Of a stretch of 64,000 nucleotides of DNA, positions 25,854-33,704 are shown piece by piece; the first letter of the stretch is position 1, and each line of letters begins with the position of its first letter. Origin of the DNA: Bradyrhizobium sp. SZCCT0231 (GTDB taxonomy: Bacteria; Pseudomonadota; Alphaproteobacteria; Rhizobiales; Xanthobacteraceae); contig NZ_JAFCKP010000001.1 in NCBI RefSeq assembly GCF_018130245.1, positions 124,001-188,000 of the forward strand, given 5' to 3'. The position numbers and the translations under genes were made by a program. A model generated the notes under the pieces. That model ran no database searches. It was not told the origin of the DNA and saw only the letters and a program-made list of their open reading frames with translations.

Positions 25854-26339
25854 TCATTTCTTCCGCGGTTTTTCCAATGGCGAGAAGATCTGATTGGCGG
25901 GTGGTTGCCCGCCGGTCGGAACGGCGATGGCAATGAAGCCGCGGCCCATCGATGAGTGACAGGCGTTGCAGCCGTCGGTCAGCACGCGCATGGAAGCGGC
26001 GAACTTGCGGTGATCTCCCGCCGCGATCGCGTCGGCGATCGAGAGCAGCGGCTCCTTCATCGTGGTCACGTTGCTGACGGGGACCGCGGGATAGAAGATG
26101 GCCGCTTCGGCCAGGCTATTCGTCAGCTGCCGCAACTCATACGCGGCCAGGTCCCAGTTCTTCGCCTTGCCTGCATACCATAGCTTGAGATGCTCGAGCT
26201 GCGCCATGCTCATGACCTCGACGAGGCGGGGCGCCTCTTGTTTCGCGCTCGCGGACGGTGGAAAGTCGGACTGAGCAATCGCGGACGTAACCGCACCGGC
26301 CGACATCGCGAGAACCGCGCACCATTTCTTCAGCGTCAT
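25854..26339 (-). CDS. Exported monohaem cytochrome c'-like protein
   Basis: A 161-residue periplasmic protein: signal peptide MTLKKWCAVLAMSAGAVTSA with cleavage after AIA, then a mostly helical body (MSMAQLEHLKLWYAGKAKNW) and a single haem site CNACH near residue 124 in LTDGCNACHSSMGRG. The late CxxCH is like that of cytochrome c' and related four-helix proteins, which bind NO or carry electrons. The body shows only limited similarity, so c' is a best guess. A FixK-type box lies 55 bp upstream, fitting low-oxygen or denitrification-linked expression. Confidence 0.82.
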   Translation of the reverse strand: MTLKKWCAVLAMSAGAVTSAIAQSDFPPSASAKQEAPRLVEVMSMAQLEHLKLWYAGKAKNWDLAAYELRQLTNSLAEAAIFYPAVPVSNVTTMKEPLLSIADAIAAGDHRKFAASMRVLTDGCNACHSSMGRGFIAIAVPTGGQPPANQIFSPLEKPRKK

Positions 26340-26393
26340 CCGAGCATTCCCTGTGAACCTCGACCTTTACTATCAGGGTCGCGTTCCATGCCC

Positions 26394-26407
26394 TTGCGCT
26401 GAATCAA
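26394..26407. promoter_or_regulatory. FixK/FNR-type box for cytochrome c'-like gene
   Basis: TTGCGCTGAATCAA fits TTG(A/C)-N6-(T/G)CAA, 54 bp from the minus-strand start at 26339. Confidence 0.73.
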
Positions 26408-26512
26408 GTTTCCGCATTCCGCGCCCCGAGTGAAACAGGAGCGCCCAGAAGGCGAGGCCGCCGAACGTCAATTTCGAAATTGCTCCCTTTGCCGCGAGGT
26501 ACCCAAGCGAGA

Positions 26513-26827
26513 TCAATTCGGCTTTCCAAGAAGTCTTCGGATGATCTTCCTCAAATTGTCGGCGTACTCGTCGACGACCTGACGCCTCTCGGCCGATAGA
26601 GAAAGCTGACGATCATCGTCCTCGTCCGCTGACGGAATATCCGTCCGGGATATCCTGCGGATGATGGAGGCGATCGGCTTTGTCACTTTCACGGGAATTC
26701 CGGCCTCTGGATAGAGCTGCGCGCGCAGTTCAGGGTAAGGGCCAATTCCATCAGCGGATTTCACACAGGTTAAATCGCCGCCGATCGCTCGACGTCCTGC
26801 CCGGAAACGCGAGTTCGTGTGCCTCAT
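26513..26827 (-). CDS. Hypothetical small protein
   Basis: A 104-residue frame with a plausible soluble C-terminal part (SLSAERRQVVDEYADNLRKI and IRRLLGKPN at the end) and a basic, poorly structured N-terminus. No clear ribosome-binding site and no recognised family, so the start and even its reality are uncertain. It lies between two better-supported genes on the same strand. Confidence 0.4.
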   Translation of the reverse strand: MRHTNSRFRAGRRAIGGDLTCVKSADGIGPYPELRAQLYPEAGIPVKVTKPIASIIRRISRTDIPSADEDDDRQLSLSAERRQVVDEYADNLRKIIRRLLGKPN

Positions 26828-26845
26828 CCGGTTAGCTCACGGCGG

Positions 26846-27124
26846 CTAGGCGCACGAGGCTGTCGTGTCGCACTTGGGGCAGCAGCCGTCCGCGGCTGCG
26901 CCGAGCTGACGGCCGAGCTCGATCCTGAGAGCTTCCTTGTCCCATTTCGTGCCGTCGCTTCTGATGATTCGCTTGGCGCGTTCGAAGGCGTGGCTCTCGG
27001 CAGCGTCATCTCCGATACGGACGATCACGTCGCAGTGGAAAGGGCAGGCCGTCGTCGCACGGGTCGTCTCCAGTGCGTAGCGCACGACGGCGGTGAGATC
27101 GTCGGTTTGAATGTCGGCAAGCAT
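26846..27124 (-). CDS. Small Cys-rich protein, possibly metal-binding
   Basis: A 92-residue protein starting at ATG 27124 behind CAGGAGAACCG. It contains TACPFHCDVIVRIGDDAAES and a Cys-rich end, GCCPKCDTTASCA, so four or more cysteines could bind a metal. The middle (KRIIRSDGTKWDKEALRIEL) is charged and helical. A longer upstream frame exists but lacks a ribosome-binding site. No family recognised. Confidence 0.62.
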   Translation of the reverse strand: MLADIQTDDLTAVVRYALETTRATTACPFHCDVIVRIGDDAAESHAFERAKRIIRSDGTKWDKEALRIELGRQLGAAADGCCPKCDTTASCA

Positions 27125-27629
27125 GTCGGTTCTCCTGATCGGCGTCCTCCGTTGCCCAGACGATCCCATGGGTTCGACGAAAATCGGCCCCGGGCTCCAT
27201 GGGAGCGCCGAGGCCGACTGTTCGCTTTGGTTCTTCCATCCAGGGTCTGAGCCCGTCCAACAAACCCGCGTTGCCGATCGTCGTTCCATCGAACTCTCCG
27301 GCGGAGCCGCTCTCCGGCCTGCTCCATGCTCGCGGTCTTCTGCACCCATCTGTGAAAGCGGCGCCGGGAAGGCCTAGGAATCCGAACGTCGCTGCTTTCG
27401 GCAACGGTACCTCGAAAAAGCGTTCCCGATGCCAATACAACGCTATAATCAGGGTCACAAACATGTCTTGATCCAGCTCAAGGGCGGTCGGAGGCGCTCG
27501 ACCGGGTGCTCTCGACTGGCATCCTGCCCAGCGGCGCTTTGCGATGTCTTTGCCGTTCCCGTGTGGATCCGTTCAGGACATTTGCCTAAGTATTGGCCCG
27601 CAATTTCAAGGCCGGAGCGCCGGGCGCAT
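27125..27629. other. 505-bp stretch without a confident gene
   Basis: Open frames on both strands cross this stretch but none shows a recognisable family, a good ribosome-binding site and protein-like composition together. It contains one perfect-looking FixK-type box (27468-27481) with no start codon of a supported gene at the usual distance. A degraded gene or an unannotated small RNA is possible. Confidence 0.5.
27468..27481. promoter_or_regulatory. Orphan FixK/FNR-type box
   Basis: TTGATCCAGCTCAA matches the consensus as well as the functional-looking sites, but the nearest supported start on the plus strand is 148 bp away (27630) and on the minus strand 343 bp away (27124). Confidence 0.6.
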
Positions 27630-27857
27630 ATGTCCGGCATGGAGCGCAACGTCATCTTCAAATGTCCCCGCACGGGCATGAACGTGCAGCATTGGCTTTC
27701 CGACGCAACGTCCGATGCCGCGGACACGCACGTATCCGTCCGATGTCCCGCTTGCGCCGCGTTGCACTTCGTCAGCACCGCCAGCGGCAAGACGTTGAGC
27801 GAAGCGATCGGCCGGCGTCGCGGTCTCGGCGACCAGCCCGGTCCGTCCCGTCCTTGA
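27630..27857 (+). CDS. Small zinc-ribbon-like protein
   Basis: A 75-residue protein with one cysteine in NVIFKCPRTGMNVQHWLSD and a CPAC pair in VSVRCPACAALHFVSTASGK, arranged like a short zinc ribbon. Similar KCPRTG...CPAC proteins recur in Bradyrhizobium without known function. I start at ATG 27630; the frame stays open further upstream without similar composition. The orphan FixK-type box 148 bp upstream might serve it through a longer leader. Confidence 0.65.
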   Translation: MSGMERNVIFKCPRTGMNVQHWLSDATSDAADTHVSVRCPACAALHFVSTASGKTLSEAIGRRRGLGDQPGPSRP

Positions 27858-27980
27858 CGTGGCGAGGCTCGCGCAGGCCAGAGGACGTCCCCAAAAACGG
27901 GGGCCTATCGCGCGATCTCGCCGGCTGAATTCGGCGCCATGGTCATTCGCGTCGAAAAGCCATGGGCACAAGCCGCTTTC

Positions 27981-27994
27981 TTGACTTGGCTCAA
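27981..27994. promoter_or_regulatory. FixK/FNR-type box for EF-hand protein and P1B-5 ATPase
   Basis: TTGACTTGGCTCAA ends 60 bp before the start at 28055. The P1B-5 ATPase gene 33 bp downstream of that gene probably shares this promoter. Confidence 0.75.
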
Positions 27995-28054
27995 GGTGAA
28001 TTCGGTGAAGTTCGACAACCTCGTCAGACCCACACCAAGGTCGGAGGAAGCGCC

Positions 28055-28522
28055 ATGCTAGGTCGAACCGTTGCTGCAGCGTTGCTGTTCGCCATCCTGG
28101 GCCAGCCAGCTTTGGCCCAATCGCCGGCGGAGCATCAAGGCCATCATCCCGGACAGGAGCAGGCGCCGGCGTCGCCGCCGTCGAGTTCTCCTGCCAACCC
28201 ATCCGCCGAGCGGCAGAGCCCGATGCGCGGTGGAGACATGATGGGAATGATGGGGCGCGGAATGATGGGACAAGGAATGATGGGACAAGGAATGAAGAGA
28301 CACGGCGCGATGGGCGGTGACGCCATGGAGCCGCCGGTCGTCTTCCGCATCGTCTTCGCGTTGATGGATGCCGATGGCGACGGGACCGTCTCGCTGTCCG
28401 AGTTTCAGGTCGCTCACGAACGAATTTTCAAGGCAATGGATCGCGACAAGGACGGCAAGCTCACTTTCGAGGAGATGATGGCGTTCATGCACCGGAGCAA
28501 GAGCTCCGTCCCGCAACAATAG
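28055..28522 (+). CDS. Exported Met-rich EF-hand protein
   Basis: A 155-residue periplasmic protein: signal peptide MLGRTVAAALLFAILGQPAL (cleavage after ALA), a His/Pro-rich linker (AEHQGHHPGQEQ), a methionine-rich tract with repeated MMGQGM units at about residues 63-90, and two EF-hand loops: DADGDGTVSLSE and DRDKDGKLTFEE. CGGAGGAAG precedes the ATG. Met-rich plus His-rich segments suggest Cu(I), Ni or Fe binding besides calcium. It is just upstream of a P1B-5 metal ATPase and behind a FixK-type box, which makes a periplasmic metal-handling role likely. Confidence 0.85.
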   Translation: MLGRTVAAALLFAILGQPALAQSPAEHQGHHPGQEQAPASPPSSSPANPSAERQSPMRGGDMMGMMGRGMMGQGMMGQGMKRHGAMGGDAMEPPVVFRIVFALMDADGDGTVSLSEFQVAHERIFKAMDRDKDGKLTFEEMMAFMHRSKSSVPQQ

Positions 28523-28555
28523 CGAGCGGAGACCTCAGGGCGGGCGCGCCAAGCC

Positions 28556-30841
28556 ATGTCGTTTGATCGGGTCTTGCGATGGGCTCTGGTTGCGATCGCA
28601 ATCGCGGGATTGATTGCGGGCACTCTCGCGCGAGCCGCGGGCCGGCCTGATCTGGCCGATGTCGCGTGGGCGCTCGGCACGGCGCCCGTGATTGCAGGAT
28701 TGGCGGTCTCGATCGTCCAGGATCTGCTGAGCGGCCGCGTCGGAGTGGATGCGATCGCGCTGCTGTCGATGAGTGCGGCGTTGGCGCTCGGACAGCCGCT
28801 CGCAGGAGCCGTGGTCGCACTGATGTATTCCGGCGGCAACGTGCTGGAGGAGATCGCGGTCGCACGGGCGGAGCATGATCTGCGATCCCTGGTTGATCGG
28901 GCGCCGCGGCAGGTCCATCGCAAATCCGGCGAGCGGATCGAGGATGTTCCGATCGAGGACGTCGCGGTCGGCGAGGAGCTCCTGGTTAAGGCCGGCGAGA
29001 TCGTACCGGTCGACGGTGTCGTTGCGTCCGCCTTCGCCACGATCGACGAGTCCGCGGTTACCGGCGAACCGATTCCGGTGGAGAAGACACGCGGAAGCGC
29101 CGTTCTTTCCGGTTCGCTGAATGCGGGCGAGACCTTCCAATTGACCGTGACCGCGGCGGCCAGCGAGAGCACCTATGCGGGCATCGTGCGCATGGTGACT
29201 GCGGCGCAAACGGCGAGAGCTCCCTTCGTGCGCTTGGCCGACCAGTATGCGCTGATCTTTCTGCCGGTGACACTCGTCATCTCCTTTGTGGCATGGCACA
29301 TCTCCGGCGACGTCACCCGCAGCCTTGCCGTGCTGGTGGCAGCGACGCCTTGCCCCCTGATCCTGGCCGCACCCGTCGCCTTCATTGCCGGGGTGGCCCA
29401 AGCGGCCCGCCGCGGCATCCTGGTCAAGGGCGGGAAGGCGCTGGAGGCGTTGGCCCGCGCGCACACCGTGCTGTTCGACAAGACCGGGACCCTGACGGTG
29501 GGCGGGGCGCGGTTGCTGTCGGTCGAAGTTGCGCCAGGCGAGGATCCGGATGAGGTCCTCACGCTCGGGGCGTCGCTCGAGCAAGCTTCGCATCACGTGC
29601 TGGCAAAGGCCGTCGTCGCTGCGGCCCACGCCCAGGGGCTCAGCCTGAAACCGCCGGAACACGTCAAGGAGGCCATGGGTTCCGGCCTCAGCGGCCAGAT
29701 CGACGGACGCCACGTCATGGCGGGCTCGCGAGAGATGCTTCTCTCGCGCGCCGAGCTCTCGCCATGGGAGCTGCGGGCGATTCGACGTGCCTCATGGCGC
29801 TCGGCGCTGATCGTCTTTGTCGCGGTGGACGGCCGTCTCATCGGCGCGTTGCTGCTGGCAGACGAATTGCGAGCCGATACGCCACGCGCGATCCGGCTGC
29901 TGCGCGATGCCGGCATCGCGCGGATGGTGATGGTCACGGGCGATCGCGCCGCGGCGGCGCAGGCCATCGGTGCGGCGCTCGATCTCGATGCCGTGCTGGC
30001 CGATCGGATTCCCTCAGACAAGGTCGAGGCGGTGCGCAGCGAACAGCGGCTGCATCCGACCATCATGGTCGGCGACGGCATCAATGATGCCCCGGCGCTG
30101 GCCGTGGCTGACACCGGGGTCGCGCTCGGCGCGCGCGGTGCAAGCGCCTCCTCCGAGGCGGCAGATGTGGTCATTCTCACCGATCGGCTGGATCGGGTCG
30201 GCGAAGCGATCATCATCGCGCAGCGCGCGCGGCGCATTGCCCTGCAAAGCATCTTCGTCGGGATGGGGTTGTCGCTGGCGGCAATGGCCGCTGCCAGCCT
30301 TGGCTGGCTCGATCCCGTACCCGCCGCGATCGTTCAGGAGGTGATCGATGTTGCCGTCATTCTGAACGCGCTGCGAGCGCTCAATCCGTCCCTCGCCAGC
30401 AGCGGTCCGCGCCTCACCGCGGAACAGGGGCTGACGCTGCATCACGATCATCAGGCCCTGCTCAAGGACCTCGACCGCCTGCGCCAGATCGTCGATGCGC
30501 TGGACGATGCGGTGCCCGAATCCGCCGCTGCGTTGATTGGTGAGGCCGATCGACTGGTCCAGGGCAGCGTCGTGATGCATGAACGCGAGGATGAAGACAG
30601 CGTCTATCCGAAGCTCACGGAGGTGCTGCGCGACCGCCACGGGCTCTCTGCCATGAGCCGTGCGCATCGCGAGATATTGCATCTAGCGCGGCTGCTCGCC
30701 CGGATCGCGGAGGATCTGCCGTCGGAGAAGATCGATCGCTACCTTGTTCGAGACGCTCAGCGCGTGATCGAGGCGATCGAGACGCTGGTGCGCATGCACA
30801 CGGCCCAGGAGGAGGATATCTACGAGGCCGTTGCGGCATAG
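28556..30841 (+). CDS. P1B-5 type metal ATPase with C-terminal hemerythrin domain (Nia-like)
   Basis: A 761-residue fusion. The ATPase part has no N-terminal metal-binding domain; actuator motif DESAVTGEPIPVEK; membrane site Thr264-Pro265-Cys266 (ATPCPLILAAP); phosphorylated Asp308 in FDKTGTLT; and VGDGINDAPAL. Residues about 625-761 form a hemerythrin-like domain with His629/His630/His632 (LHHDHQ), His675 in VMHERED, His704 in RAHREI and His748 in MHTAQEED. A TPC motif plus C-terminal hemerythrin is the layout of P1B-5 ATPases such as Sinorhizobium meliloti Nia, linked to Ni/Fe export in nodules. The di-iron domain may sense O2 or iron. It follows the EF-hand gene by 33 bp, so one operon is likely. 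Confidence 0.93.
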   Translation: MSFDRVLRWALVAIAIAGLIAGTLARAAGRPDLADVAWALGTAPVIAGLAVSIVQDLLSGRVGVDAIALLSMSAALALGQPLAGAVVALMYSGGNVLEEIAVARAEHDLRSLVDRAPRQVHRKSGERIEDVPIEDVAVGEELLVKAGEIVPVDGVVASAFATIDESAVTGEPIPVEKTRGSAVLSGSLNAGETFQLTVTAAASESTYAGIVRMVTAAQTARAPFVRLADQYALIFLPVTLVISFVAWHISGDVTRSLAVLVAATPCPLILAAPVAFIAGVAQAARRGILVKGGKALEALARAHTVLFDKTGTLTVGGARLLSVEVAPGEDPDEVLTLGASLEQASHHVLAKAVVAAAHAQGLSLKPPEHVKEAMGSGLSGQIDGRHVMAGSREMLLSRAELSPWELRAIRRASWRSALIVFVAVDGRLIGALLLADELRADTPRAIRLLRDAGIARMVMVTGDRAAAAQAIGAALDLDAVLADRIPSDKVEAVRSEQRLHPTIMVGDGINDAPALAVADTGVALGARGASASSEAADVVILTDRLDRVGEAIIIAQRARRIALQSIFVGMGLSLAAMAAASLGWLDPVPAAIVQEVIDVAVILNALRALNPSLASSGPRLTAEQGLTLHHDHQALLKDLDRLRQIVDALDDAVPESAAALIGEADRLVQGSVVMHEREDEDSVYPKLTEVLRDRHGLSAMSRAHREILHLARLLARIAEDLPSEKIDRYLVRDAQRVIEAIETLVRMHTAQEEDIYEAVAA

Positions 30842-30939
30842 GCGATAGCCGTGCCATGCGCTGGCATCCCGGCCATTGCCTCATCGCGAGACTGGCGTTT
30901 CTGCTCTCAATGAGCCCGTACAGCTGATCACAGGCAGCC

Positions 30940-30953
30940 TTGAGTCAGCTCAA
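30940..30953. promoter_or_regulatory. FixK/FNR-type box for ferric-reductase-like gene
   Basis: TTGAGTCAGCTCAA matches TTGA-N6-TCAA and ends 57 bp before the start at 31011. It is the last box in the series. Confidence 0.7.
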
Positions 30954-31010
30954 TGCAACACAGCTCGATCGGTTCAAGCTGGCGCCGTAAGGTCGCGAGG
31001 GAAGGACGGC

Positions 31011-32360
31011 ATGCAGAAGCTCAAACGGGTATTGTGGGGCACTCTGGCGGCTCTCGTCGTGCTGTGGCTGGTTGCGGAGCCCCAGCCATTTGGGCCGGGC
31101 TCCTTCTTCCCACTTCGCGAGAGGATGGTGCAATTGAGCGGCGTCCTGGCAATCGGTTGCATGAGCATGGCGATGATCCTCGCGCTGCGGCCGCGCTGGC
31201 CGGAGGCTTGGCTGGGCGGTCTCGACAAGATGTATCGCTTGCACAAATGGCTCGGTATCGCGGCGCTTGTGACTGCCATTATCCATTGGCTCTGGGCCAA
31301 TGCCCCGAAATGGGCGGTCGGTTGGGGTTTGCTGACCCGACCGCAGCGTGGGGCAAGGCCCGCCATCGAGAATCCCATCGAGGCCTTCTTTGTCGGCCTG
31401 CATGGACCGGCGGAGGGACTGGGCGAGTGGGCCTTCTACGGCACTGTGGTGCTGATTGCTTTGGCGCTCATTCAAATGTTCCCCTATCGGCTCTTCTACA
31501 AGACGCATCGGTTGCTCGCCATCGCCTATCTGGTTCTGGTCTTTCATGCGATCACGCTGATGAAGTTCGGCTACTGGATGTCGCCGCTCGGCTGGATCGT
31601 GGGGGCGCTGCTTGCGTTCGGGACATGGGCGGCGGCTGTTACGCTGTTGCGGCGCATTGGGGCTAGGCGGCAGGTCCAAGGCAGGATCACCTCGCTCAAA
31701 TATTATCCCGGCGTCAGAGCGATCGAGACCGAAATCGAGGTGCCCCACGGCTGGCCGGGGCATCGGCCGGGCCAGTTCGCCTTCGCCACGTCCGATGTCT
31801 CCGAGGGCGCGCATCCCTACACGATCGCCTCCGGCTGGAACGCGGCAGACCCCAGGATCATCTTCATCACCAAGGAACTTGGGGACCACACCAGCAGGCT
31901 GCGTGAGAAGCTCCGTGTCGGGCAGGAGGTGAAGGTGGAGGGGCCCTATGGCTGCTTCACGTTCGACGATGATTGCTCGCATCAGATCTGGATCGGCGGC
32001 GGTATCGGCATCACGCCCTTCGTTGCCCGCATGAAACAGGCGGCCATGAAGGATGTTCCTGGTTGCCCTGTCGCGCAGGCGGTTGACCTCTTTCACACCA
32101 CCGCCGATGTGGATGAGGAAGCCCTCGGCAAGCTTGCAGCAGATGCGCGCTCGGCAGATGTTCGTCTCCACGTTCTCATTGACGCCCGCGATGGACATCT
32201 GACCGGCGAACGCATTCGCGAAGCCGTACCGCAATGGCGTCAGGCGAGCATCTGGTTCTGTGGTCCGGCAGCTTTCGGCGAAGCGCTCAGGCGAGACTTC
32301 AGCGTGCTCGGCTTCCCCGTCGAACAGCGGTTTCATCAGGAGCTGTTCGCGATGCGATGA
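31011..32360 (+). CDS. Ferric-reductase-like transmembrane flavoprotein oxidoreductase
   Basis: A 449-residue inner-membrane protein. The N-terminal half holds six helices of the ferric-reductase fold, with conserved histidines in YRLHKWLGIAALVTAIIHW and YKTHRLLAIAYLVLVFHAI that could bind two haems. The C-terminal half is a ferredoxin-reductase-type module: FAD motif RPGQFAFATS...HPYTIAS, and NAD(P) motif IWIGGGIGITPFVARM ending WFCGPAAFGEALRRD. It would move electrons from NAD(P)H through FAD and haem to ferric iron or oxygen. The ATG at 31011 fits a FixK-type box 57 bp upstream. It follows the hemerythrin-ATPase, linking iron redox and metal export. Confidence 0.9.
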   Translation: MQKLKRVLWGTLAALVVLWLVAEPQPFGPGSFFPLRERMVQLSGVLAIGCMSMAMILALRPRWPEAWLGGLDKMYRLHKWLGIAALVTAIIHWLWANAPKWAVGWGLLTRPQRGARPAIENPIEAFFVGLHGPAEGLGEWAFYGTVVLIALALIQMFPYRLFYKTHRLLAIAYLVLVFHAITLMKFGYWMSPLGWIVGALLAFGTWAAAVTLLRRIGARRQVQGRITSLKYYPGVRAIETEIEVPHGWPGHRPGQFAFATSDVSEGAHPYTIASGWNAADPRIIFITKELGDHTSRLREKLRVGQEVKVEGPYGCFTFDDDCSHQIWIGGGIGITPFVARMKQAAMKDVPGCPVAQAVDLFHTTADVDEEALGKLAADARSADVRLHVLIDARDGHLTGERIREAVPQWRQASIWFCGPAAFGEALRRDFSVLGFPVEQRFHQELFAMR

Positions 32361-32444
32361 TGAAAGTCGCATGCGCATCCCGCTTCCCAACTTGCCCTGG
32401 CGGCCAGTCCCTGTAATCTGCAACAAACAACAGGGAAGGGTTCG

Positions 32445-33632
32445 ATGGGAGGAGTTCTGGAGGGCGTGCGCGTGCTCGATTTCGGGCGCTACATCGCCGG
32501 GCCCTATTGTGCGACCTTGCTGGCCGAGTTCGGGGCCGAGGTCATCCGCGTCGAGAAGCGCGACGGCAGCGAGGATCGTTTCGTGGCGCCGGTGGGCGAA
32601 GGCGGCGAGGGCGCGCTGTTTCTCCAGGTCAATCGCAACAAGAAGTGCATCACGCTCGATCCGATGAAGGCGGAAGGCCAGGAGGTGATGCGCCGCCTGA
32701 TCGCGACCGCGGACGTCGTGGTCGCCAATCTGCCGCCGCAGACCCTGCGCGCGATGAAGCTCGACTACGATTCGCTCAAGGCGATCAAGCCGGACATCAT
32801 CCTGACCACGGCGACTGCGTTCGGCGGGCCGGGTCCCTGGTCCGACCGCGTCGGCTTCGACGGCGTCGGGCAGGTGATGTCGGGCTCGGTCTACATGACG
32901 GGCGCGGGCGATCCGCCGTATCGGGCCGCCGTGAACTGGGTCGATTTCGGCACCGCGCTGCATTGCGCGTTCGGCACGCTCGCCGCGCTGATCGAGCGCG
33001 GCAAATCCGGGCGCGGGCAGATCGTCGAGGGCGCGCTGCTCGCAACCGCTTTGTCCTTCACCAATGCCACGCTGATCGAGCAGGCCGTCATCAACGTCAA
33101 CCGCGTGCCGACGGGCAATCTCGGCCAGACCGCGGCGCCCGCCGACATCTACCGCACCAAGGACGGCTGGGTGCTGTGCCAGGTCACCGGCCATCCGCTG
33201 TTCAAGCGCTGGGCGAGGCTGATGGGTGAGGAGGAGCTTTGGCTGAGCGATCCGCGCTTTGCCGACGACATCAGCCGCGGCAACAACGGCCGCATCATCA
33301 GCGAGCGGATGGCGCGCTGGTGCGCCGAGCGTACCACGCAGGAGGCGGTCGATACGCTGGGCCAGGCGATGATCCCGACCGGCCCGGTGCTCTCACCGCA
33401 ACAGGCGCTGGATCATCCGCACATCCGCGCCGCCGGCTTTATGCAGGACGTCGATTATCCGGGCCTGCCGAAACAGGCGCCGGTCGCCCGCGCCGCGGTG
33501 CGGCTGTCGGAAACGCCGGGCGACATCGCGAGCCGTCCGCCGACACTCGGCGAGCACACCGATCGCGTCCTCGCCGAGCTCGGCTACGACAAGGCGGCGA
33601 TCGCAGCGCTTCGGCAGGGCGGCGTCGTTTAG
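32445..33632 (+). CDS. CoA-transferase family III (CaiB/BaiF) protein
   Basis: A 395-residue cytoplasmic enzyme of the family that moves CoA between carboxylic acids (formyl-CoA/oxalate, carnitine and others). N-terminal VRVLDFGRYIAGPYCATLLA and EVIRVEKRDG are typical, as is NRNKKCITLD and the VGFDGVGQVMSGS segment. The conserved catalytic aspartate region is VNWVDFGTALHCAFG. The acceptor acid cannot be named. It is alone between the FixK-box island and a divergent-strand block, with no obvious operon partner and no FixK-type box. Confidence 0.93.
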   Translation: MGGVLEGVRVLDFGRYIAGPYCATLLAEFGAEVIRVEKRDGSEDRFVAPVGEGGEGALFLQVNRNKKCITLDPMKAEGQEVMRRLIATADVVVANLPPQTLRAMKLDYDSLKAIKPDIILTTATAFGGPGPWSDRVGFDGVGQVMSGSVYMTGAGDPPYRAAVNWVDFGTALHCAFGTLAALIERGKSGRGQIVEGALLATALSFTNATLIEQAVINVNRVPTGNLGQTAAPADIYRTKDGWVLCQVTGHPLFKRWARLMGEEELWLSDPRFADDISRGNNGRIISERMARWCAERTTQEAVDTLGQAMIPTGPVLSPQQALDHPHIRAAGFMQDVDYPGLPKQAPVARAAVRLSETPGDIASRPPTLGEHTDRVLAELGYDKAAIAALRQGGVV

Positions 33633-33704
33633 CGCATTATGAGGCATGATCGCTGCAGCGGCGGAGGTGCCGTGGAAAGCGATTAAACCCAATCTCGTCG
33701 CGCT

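Noticed and set aside
27006-27464. Minus-strand frame MFVTLIIALY... in the gap near the orphan box
   Set aside because: It begins only four bases from the FixK-type box, has no ribosome-binding site, and overlaps the better-supported 92-residue gene in another frame.
30945-33194. Minus-strand frame of 749 codons
   Set aside because: It runs antisense to the ferric-reductase-like and CoA-transferase genes and has no recognisable domain.
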